Assembly (NCBI GenBank): GCA_963920525.1
Contig: OY986435.1
Location: 177,476,266 to 177,540,265 of the forward strand
DNA length: 64,000 nucleotides
DNA from: Dichetophora obliterata
Taxonomy: Eukaryota > Arthropoda > Insecta > Diptera > Sciomyzidae
Reading direction: 5' to 3'
Every line of letters starts with the position of its first letter. The first letter of the stretch is position 1. A model generated the notes under the pieces. That model made no database searches and had not been told where the DNA came from. It worked only from the letters and a program-made list of their open reading frames with translations. The translations under genes and the position numbers were made by a program. This document shows positions 57,084 to 64,000 of the stretch, in pieces.

Positions 57084-59699
57084 AAAAGTAACGATTATTT
57101 ATTGACTTTTTTAAAAAAAGTCAGAAAAAATAAAATCATCAGAGATTATTATTCCTTAGCTAACAAGCATCACATTGCTATATTCAAATATCGAATAGAC
57201 TTACTCTTTCCATTTGACTTTTTGAATAGAAATTTCGGAAATAACTGTTACTTTCGGTCCCTGAATTTTGAACATGTTTTTATTTTTACAATAAATAAAT
57301 GTTTTATGAAGAAGTTATTTTAAATTTTATTTATATTATTATTCACTGATTGATGGGCGGTAAAAGAGGGTCTGGCAACGTTTTTTCTACACTATCTATA
57401 ACTAAAAAAAAAATATACAACCGGCCCAGTACTTTATTTTAAACATTTCTAAAAAGTAGGCATATATTTAGTTAAACCACGCCCATTTTTAACACAGTGT
57501 CGGACAGTTACCATACATACTAAATTCCCAAATTTATGTCTAGTACGAACAAAATTATCTTAAATATAGTATTTTTATTGATTTGTGGGCGATTAAAAGG
57601 GGTGTGTCAAACTTTTTTTTTTTACAGACCATCCTCATTTAGCCGCTCATGAGTGGATCTGCATCCAACGAACACCATTTTATTTTTAATACTCCAAACT
57701 TTATTTAGACTATCATATAAAAACAAGAACAAAATAAAATTTTTTTTATATTGTATTTTTCTTTTTTTGTTCTATATGCACGGTTTTTTACACATAGAAC
57801 ACAATAGGTTACGGAGCTTGTCACTAAAGTGTTGTATAGCACACATCAATGATATATCTCGAAAACTATAAAAGGTAAGAGCAAACTGAATGCACAGATC
57901 TCGAAAAGTTTGCCTAAAAATCAGTCTTATCTCATTTTTTTAAATTTTGTGATATAGAACACAATAACTTGCGAACGACGATATGCAAAACATTTAATTA
58001 TGCTTTAAAAAATTGATGTTGAAAGACCTTTTCAACAAGTTCAATTTTTGCGTCTGAGTTGAGTGAATAAAATCATTTTCCTTCCTTTGGAATTTGATAT
58101 TTGTTTAAATATGTACACTTTTTGTGACACATCCTTTTACCACTTTTGCAAAACAAAACCCCCAAAAATGTTTGAGTTTTCAAGAACGTCAAGTAGCATC
58201 ATGTTCACCTAGTAAAAACACCTTCACTTTGAAAGCTACCGCATTCTGAATATTTGCCTGCAGGAACCAGTCGTTGAGGATCGTTTTGCCATTTTGCGTT
58301 TTTCGCTTTTAATGAAGATTTATACGCTTGGCAGAGTCGTGCATCGAATGACCAGTTAAGCTGACTACAGCTAGGGCAGAAATATGTGCCAAGTCTAAAC
58401 TTATCGCGAGAGATGCATCTCCCCCAACAACCAAACCAGCACAGCAAAACAGGGATGGACACAATAGCAAATCTTGTTGCCGGACATTGTTTATTGTCGC
58501 TACTGCTGCTGGCGTTGTTCTTGTCCGCTGTTGATTTTGTCCCAGTACCCAGTTTTGAATTTGTCTGCGATGAGTGTTTTTATGTTGTTTTAAGAAACTA
58601 CCGTTGTATTGTTTGCCGTCGCACTGTTTGACTGGCTCACTCACAACACTATCGCAATGTTTATCTGCAAACCAACCTGGTTGTAAGTCGGTTTGTCTGT
58701 CTTTCTGTCTGTTGCATTGTTAATTTCAAGCTTTGCCAGTCAACGCTGAAGTAAGCCAGACAACACTAAAAAGCGACTTGCATGCAGAACCCGTTCGACC
58801 GTTACGAACATCCGTGGTGCGTGATTAAAAATAAACAATAAATATTGAAAATATTTTTTACTTCCTCTTAATAATGGCTATAAAATTTTAAGGTTATGAA
58901 AATTAACTTCAATTTGTCCTACTGTGAATTGGGGGTGGCTGCCATGCTTGCGAACATAATAATTGCAAGATGTTGCTTCGCTTTTCTTATTCTTCTTCTT
59001 GTATATCGTAGTTCTGCCAACTTATCAGAAGATAAAACACTCACCACAATAACAACAGAGATGCTGCAGTAGGTACCGTTACCGCTAACTGCAGGCTCTT
59101 ATACCATGAATTGTTTTATGCTATAGTAACAGTCTGACTTGCATTTCTTTCTCTCTTGACCCATTTTGTGGTCGCAGCTGCGGTTGCGCCTAGCTAGCTA
59201 AAGATATCTTGAAAAGTTAGCAAAAATTGTTGCCAACTGCTGGAGTCTTAATGAATATTTTAATGAGTTAACCTCAATAGAAGAAAGAAACCTTAGCTCG
59301 ATTACAGTCAAAGCAACTTCGGTGCACGCAATTATTAAGATCATAAAATCTCCAGCTGAATAGGTTTTATTCTGATTGGATTTTGATAGGATTTTGTGAT
59401 ATAACAAAAGAAATGTTCGAAGAGATGAACTTTGGGTAATGAAACGATCACTTATAGCACTTTAAAACTTTTATTAAAATATTTGCTTAAAATCGAGCTA
59501 AAGTAAAAAAACACTTAGAAGGAGTTATTTTTGACATGGCTAAAGTTATATTGACCTTACCTCCTTCACCTAGTGGAGAAAAAAAAGCAGTGGCCATTTA
59601 AGCCCTTTAAAATTACTGTGGAAGAGCATCTTTAGATCAATTGAGTTGTGTGTGTTATTAAATGTTTGAATACAAATGATCAAGAACTGGACCAACGAT
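57084..59699. other. No confirmed gene; GC-raised patches
   Basis: 57340-57615 is a decayed repeat (GGGCGGTAAAAG, AAACCACGCCCATTTTTAA, GTTACCATACATACTAAATT). 58205-58650 is richer in GC and open on both strands (minus 58644 down to 58205 in two frames, plus 58386-58631), so the openness reflects composition rather than coding. Some Cys-rich words (RLGTYFCPSCSQLNW) tempt a zinc-finger reading but are not conserved patterns I can name. 58960-59200 is also GC-raised. Confidence 0.35.
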
Positions 59700-59940
59700 T
59701 TTTATGTGGACTTCGAAGTTTTTATTTTCTGAGGTTTGCTAAGTTACTTTGTATTAGAGCTTGGGTAGTTTGAAATTGACTTTTGTGTTTTAAACAAAAA
59801 CTTTTATATTGAATTTTATTACGATGGATCTATATATCACGGTTGTGATAGTGATGATACGCAGATAGACGGACATACAAACATGTCTTAATTTACACAG
59901 AAGGTGATAGTGATCAGGCATAGAGATGTGGTAAAAAATG
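59700..59940 (+). repeat. Decayed DINE-1-like fragment
   Basis: TAAGTTACTTTGTATTAGAG, a degenerated TTATATTGAATTTTATTACG, GATAGACGGACAT, and CACAGAAGGTGATAGTGATC follow the order of the complete copy at 31.8-32.66 kb. The terminal part is missing. Confidence 0.5.
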
Positions 59941-60165
59941 GTTTTCATGTAGGTTGAATAAATATAAGTGAAGTCATGCCATGGAACTTTTAGACAAGCA
60001 CTTATTCTAAATTTTTAAAAGTTACAAACATGTCTTAATTTACACAGAAGGTGATAGTGATCAGACATAGAGAGGTGGTAAAAAATGGTTTTCATGTAGG
60101 TTGAATAAATATAAGTGAAGTCATGCCATGGAACTTTTAGACAAGCACTTATTCTAAATTTTTAC
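59876..60165 (+). repeat. 147-base tandem duplication, nearly perfect
   Basis: The unit 59876-60022 is repeated at 60023-60165 with only two base changes in the aligned part (CAGGCAT/CAGACAT and GAGATGTGG/GAGAGGTGG). It starts with TACAAACATGTCTTAATTT and ends with CACTTATTCTAAATTTTTA. The high identity among old repeats points to a recent event or an assembly artefact. Confidence 0.9.
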
Positions 60166-60366
60166 ATCAAAAGGTTTATGTTAAAAGCTTTAAAAAGTAA
60201 GATTTCTTTTAATTGAAGCTCTCTTTTATTCACGTTGACAACAAAAAATATATTATAGCTGTCAAACCATATATTGAAACTTTAAAGCGACAAAGGATAG
60301 CTCATGTTCAGTCACCCACATTATATTCAATTTAAGAAACTTATCTTATAATATCATCCACAATTA

Positions 60367-60450
60367 GTGGTGGCCGAATACTTCTGGGAGACTGCTTTGC
60401 CCGCAAGTTAAAGAACTGCGGTTAAAACCCCAGTTCATACAGAAAGTTTT
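60367..60450 (+). ncRNA. tRNA-derived SINE relic
   Basis: GTGGTGGCCGAATACTTCTG resembles a polymerase III A box (TGGCCGAA). Thirty-odd bases on, GCGGTTAAAACCCCAG resembles a B box (GGTTCRANNCC). A T-rich tail (AAAGTTTTTTTTTTT) follows. The spacing fits a tRNA-derived SINE head. No cloverleaf is preserved, so it is not a functional tRNA. Confidence 0.45.
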
Positions 60451-60978
60451 TTTTTTTAATTGAATTAAAAAATCAATTCAATCAAAAGCTGGAGCCAGCA
60501 AGTCATGATATTTTTTTTGAAACAGCAATAAGCAATTTTCTTGAAAACTTTCACGACGATTTGCAAAAAGTTGAGATTTTTAGAATTAGCCGAGCAAAAT
60601 ACATATAAAAATACTATCAAATCTCTTGGAGCAAAACCACTGTTGAGCAGTGTAATTATTAATCTTACCAAAAACTGACTTGATTCTGTAACACTTTTAC
60701 AAATTATCTTTTTATGTGTAAAACTATATGTCTTAAATATGGTTGGAAAAAGGTAAATTTGCATATACAATTGCGTCAAAAATAAGAGCACTAAGGCAGC
60801 GGCTTAAGTTTTTTGCACTAAAATCGTGCCTTTTTCACAGTTATTCAAAATTTTGTCATTGAATCTTTTTTGTTAAGCAATCACTTCCAGAAATAAATTT
60901 CATTGCCCGAAAAATTATAAATCATTTTATTCAATTCCAAGGAAACGGAAAAAAAATTATAGCTTTGGCTTAGCCTGT
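60451..60978. other. No gene seen
   Basis: AT-rich. The minus-strand open frame 60791-60465 has a hydrophobic, Phe/Leu-rich product typical of A/T-rich DNA. Confidence 0.4.
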
Positions 60979-61505
60979 TTAACCCTCCGATGCCTGGCAA
61001 GCTTCTAGTACTTCGTTGCGTGACAAGGTCCCCAGGGACCTTCTTTATTAGTATGGGGTACGCTGCTTAAAATGATTAAACTTTTTGTCATAGTGTCATT
61101 AATATTTTTTGTGTTCATATGTTTGGTGTAGAGTCGTAGAAAGTGTGTGTTTATATATTCAGGCAGATGAAATAGAGAAAAAAGCCAGCACTCTACCAGC
61201 ACATCTGTATATATAAAAAAATTTTTAACAAACAAAAAAAAACCAACTTCAAAACCACTACAAAGTAAAAAATAATTTTAAATTACTTTTCACATTGATT
61301 CTTGGTCAAATTTGATAATTTATTTATACATATTATTAAATTGGAAGTTTTATTATAATTTGTTTTCTATTTTGTATTATTATCAAAAATATATTAATTT
61401 CTCAATGAATATAAAGCCTTTAAAGATGAAGCGTTTATTTTATAAAAGTCTGCTTATATTAGCGCCGACTTTAAAGGTTTTATATTCATGGTACCTATTT
61501 TTAGT

Positions 61506-61960
61506 ATCCTAGTGTCAATATTATTGGAATTACTGCGTTTTTCTAATACATCTTGCCACGTATTTGTCAAATAACGCCCACTATCTTGACCGTAATTTGT
61601 AAGAATTGTTCTTATTTCTGTACAAATTTACACTACCCTAGTGTCAATATTAACTGAGATACAGAATTTTTTTTAATTCATACGCCCTTTTGTCCTACTT
61701 TCTTAACCGTAAATTTTCATAATTATGCTACCCTCGTACCTAATTTTAGTATCCTAGTGTCAATATTATTCCAGTTAAAGCGTTTTTCTAATATAGCCAC
61801 GCCTTTTATTAAATAACGTCCACTTTTTGGACAATAGTTTTTAATAATTATTCCTACCCCTGTACTAAATTTCAGTATTATGGTGTCAATATTATTCAAT
61901 ATACAGAGTTTTTCTAATATTGCCCCTTTGTCGAATACCGCCCACTTTTTTATGCGGCCA
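61506..61960 (+). repeat. Degenerate tandem array, 115-132 base unit, four copies
   Basis: TAGTGTCAATATTA-type phrases recur at about 61512, 61640, 61757 and 61882 (GGTGTCAATATTA in the last). Each is followed by TTTTTCTAATA, CACGCC or ATACGCCC, AAATAACGCCCACT and TTTAATAATTATT-type words. It lies inside the piggyBac-like element. Confidence 0.65.
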
Positions 61961-62274
61961 CCTCCACGCTCAATGTCTCTATCTGTTGACTAAAAATTGC
62001 GGCAATCGGGCAATTATTTCAGGAGTTATCGATGTACATACATTTAAAAAAAAAAAACCAACCAACTTGAGCACCTCCTCCTTTTTGAAGTCGGTTAAAA
62101 ATAGATCGTGGTTTGTTCGGATGCTAAAAACGTGAAAAGGACAAGACTAAATTAAATACTTTCTTCTGCGGGCTTGTTTGTAATTGCAATGCGAAGGTTT
62201 TGGAAAAAAGATAAGTAAAAAAAATTTCAACAGGTGACGCTGTAGGCGCACATTTTGTTTTTCAGTTCGATTCG

Positions 62275-62675
62275 GACGTGATATCGAATAGCAAGCACAG
62301 CCTCAGAATTGGGTATTCGACCAATGCTTACAAGTGCCGTGTCACTGGTTATATTTTATGGGCGTTAGACAAGGGGCGTGGCACCTCCCACACAACCTAA
62401 ATTTGCGATATCGAATAGTTTTGGAGATATTGGCCGTACAGCTTCGGAATTCGGTATTCGACCACAATTTACACTGGTCGTTTCACTGATGACATTTTAT
62501 ATTCGTTTAAAAAGCGAATGTGGCACCTCCCACACAACCTTAATTTGAGAAATTGAATAGCTTTTGAGTTATATGTCGCACTGTCACGGAATTCAGTATG
62601 CAACCACAATTTCCACTGAAAATATTTTTTGGGTGTTTGACATCGGGGGCGTGGCAAAAACACGCCACGTTTCAG
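62275..62675 (+). repeat. Tandem array, 127-143 base unit, three copies
   Basis: Each unit holds GATATCGAATAG (62281, 62407; GAAATTGAATAG at 62549), CGGAATTCGGTATTCGACCA, CACTGGT ... TCACTG, TTATATT and GCACCTCCCACACAACCT. The last unit ends GGGGGCGTGGC. The minus-strand open frame here is a by-product. It lies inside the piggyBac-like element. Confidence 0.7.
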
Positions 62676-63089
62676 CTATTATAGCTATAAAACACAATTA
62701 ACGTACAAGAAAATTCCAGCCAAAACAAAAATCATAGGCATATTGAATGAAAGCCCATACAAGGCCCCTGTGGACCTTATAGACCAAAACTGCTATAATT
62801 GACTTCAACCCGACCATTATAATAAAAATGTTTACGTAATTTTATCGTATCTAATTTCATTAGTTTCTATACCTATCTTTAAATGGTGAAGAAGTCAGGA
62901 AGACTGCGGCTTTTCGGTCGAATCATACTGAAATGCTTCATCGATGAATACTGCATAGGTCCAAGGGAATTTTCTCAGGCATCGGAGGGTTAAAAAATAA
63001 TAGTATTTTTTTCAAAAATAACGCTTAAAAACGCTAAGAAAATAATTTTCAAAATTTTTTTAATTTCCAAAGACAAAACTTATGCTCAG

Positions 63090-63875
63090 GTGAAGAAAAT
63101 TGAGGGCTGCTCCAAAAAAATTATCCGGATCACAATAACATATGCAGAAAAAGCAGAGTCACGAGGTCGGTCACTATTACTTAATCCGGAAGAGCAAGAA
63201 AGAACCACTTAAGCCAGCAACGGTGCTTAAAAAGTAGTTGAATATTCAAGCCAGCATCAGAAGAGTTCGTAACCGGCTAAGAGGACATAACATAAACGCT
63301 CGCCGTCCGAAAAAAGTTCTTCTTCTAACTTATAGGCATGCAGCTAAGCGTATCAACTTTGAAAAGGAGCATTTGAAATTGCCAGTGGAGAGATTGAGGA
63401 ATATTCGCTGGACGGACGAAAGTAAGATATTATTGTATGGTGGCAGAGGATCACGTGAATATGTGAGAAGACCACCGAATGCAAAATATAAGCCGCAGTA
63501 TAAAAAAGTTAAGCACGGTAGTTCAAATATTATGGTCTGGGATTGCTCTTCTTACCACGGAGTAGGGCCCATATAGTGGTTTAAAACAATGATGAACCAA
63601 TGTGTTTCTGCGGGTCTTCCAGCAAGACTATGACTCAGAGTACACGAGCAAAAGGGAAAGTGATTTGGGAATCATTCAGTCAATGTTATGGATCGGCTTA
63701 CACAGTCACCAGATCTCAATCTTAAAAAAAGCCGACAAGCAATGAAGGTCTTTGGAATGCAGTTAAGGATGCATGGATCTATATTTCAGTGAAGAAGTAC
63801 CAGGACTTAGTAGACTCTGTGCCAAGGTGGTATGCAGCCGGTATTTTTAATAAAGGACACGCAACACACTTTTAA
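63090..63875 (+). pseudogene. Tc1-type transposase, broken
   Basis: A DNA transposase of the Tc1 family. The N-terminal region (63090-63215) gives GCSKKIIRITITYAEK and RGRSLLLNPEEQER, like the helix-turn-helix and the linker before the catalytic domain. The open stretch 63238-63576 has ASIRRVRNRLRGHNINARRP, RHAAKRINFEKEHL, RWTDESKILLYGG with the first catalytic Asp, REYVRRPP and VKHGSSNIMVWDCSSYHGVG. Then come, in shifting frames, VFQQDYDSEYTSK with the second Asp (63614 on), DRLTQSPDLN (63691 on) and NEGLWNAVKDAW with the Glu of DD34E (63741 on). SVKKYQDLVDSVPRWYAAG follows, with the C terminus NKGHATHF and stop at 63873-63875. Three frame changes and several stops inactivate it. The length matches the usual 340 or so residues. 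Terminal repeats were not located. Confidence 0.88.
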
Positions 63876-63957
63876 ATTTAATAATAAACAATGTAAAGAA
63901 CACTTTAATAATTATCATTACTGTTAAATTAAGAACTACTATGTTTTTAGTGCGGCG

Positions 63958-64000
63958 ACCGGTGGCGACCGTAGCCTAGTGGGTAGAGTGCGTGGCCCCT
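63958..64000 (+). ncRNA. Start of a tRNA-like SINE, cut by the window end
   Basis: GACCGTAGCCTAGTGGGTAG then AGTGCGTGGCCCCT carries a good polymerase III A box (TAGCCTAGTGGG). The B box would lie beyond base 64000. From memory it resembles tRNA-like repeats common in tephritid flies (GTAGCCGAATGGG type). It could also be a true tRNA gene; the missing half would decide. Confidence 0.5.

Larger units (their letters stand above)
60979..62993. mobile_element. piggyBac-like non-autonomous element, 2.0 kb
   Basis: TTAA (60979-60982) then CCCTCCGATGCCTG. The exact inverse CAGGCATCGGAGGG is followed by TTAA (62990-62993). Just inside, GGTCCCCAGGGACCTT (left) and AGGTCCAAGGGAATTT (right) suggest a second inner repeat. 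TTAA duplication plus CCCT-starting ends is the piggyBac signature. The inside carries two arrays of tandem repeats and no transposase, so it would depend on an enzyme made elsewhere. Confidence 0.75.

Noticed and set aside
58205..58462. Zinc-finger protein from the Cys-rich minus frame
   Set aside because: Cysteine spacing (FCPSCSQ, RLCQAY) fits no zinc-finger class and both strands are open.
60367..60450. Functional tRNA gene
   Set aside because: A and B boxes are degenerate and no cloverleaf stems pair.

Overview
The window is AT-rich, intron-like or intergenic eukaryotic DNA packed with decayed transposable elements. I find no host protein-coding gene that I can defend. It looks dipteran, and I suspect a tephritid fruit fly. 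The reasons are the DINE-1/mini-me-like repeats with GACR microsatellites, the endonuclease/reverse-transcriptase retroelements with a tetranucleotide tail, the Tc1/mariner relics, the CAA/CAG-rich microsatellites and a tRNA-like SINE start of a type I associate with tephritids. The genus is an inference only.

Layout. 1-626 is a minus-strand fragment of a non-LTR retrotransposon (end of the endonuclease domain plus linker), followed by a long inverted-repeat element (631-1577). 1.6-16.3 kb holds no gene, but many short inverted-repeat (MITE-like) elements at about 4.9, 6.0-6.7, 7.4, 11.3-11.7, 12.2, 13.3 and 16.1 kb, related partial copies at 3.9 and 9.5 kb, and a DINE-1-like copy at 8.7-9.2 kb.

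16.6-23.6 kb is the highlight: a nest of transposons. A non-LTR retrotransposon on the minus strand carries, in its TTAC-type tail, a hAT element (16604-21732) with a perfect 8-bp target duplication and a recognisable C-terminal transposase remnant. Inside it lies a smaller TTAA-flanked piggyBac-like unit. Inside that lies a 3.3-kb Transib element (17764-21107) with CACAATG/CATAGTG ends and a 5-bp target duplication. Its transposase, of the family related to RAG1, is long but broken. Two more truncated copies of the same type of retrotransposon sit at 24731-25599 (the first intact to its truncation point) and 44919-45862, each with its own target duplication.

26-46 kb holds a dispersed MITE family with a GYGTTCAYAGT-type core (26.2, 40.6, 42.9 kb), a compositionally odd 1.2-kb stretch of decayed simple sequence (29.9-31.1 kb), a full DINE-1-like element with a 150-bp tandem array (31.8-32.7 kb), a 259-bp MITE (32.7-33.0 kb) and a TTAA-flanked inverted-repeat element (43.9-44.6 kb).

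46-64 kb holds a mariner-like transposase relic (49.9-50.5 kb), a 390-bp CCTAA/CCTTA pentamer array (50.8-51.2 kb), an element full of ACTAGT sites (54.9-55.6 kb), a foldback-like structure built of short repeats (56.25-57.08 kb), a recent 147-bp tandem duplication (59.9-60.2 kb), a SINE-like tRNA relic, a 2.0-kb TTAA-flanked piggyBac-like element (60979-62993), a broken Tc1 transposase (63.1-63.9 kb) and the start of a tRNA-like SINE cut by the window edge.

Nothing here acts together as an operon or pathway. The biology is that of successive transposon invasions. The nested structure gives their relative order: retrotransposon, then hAT, with the piggyBac-like unit inside it and Transib last.
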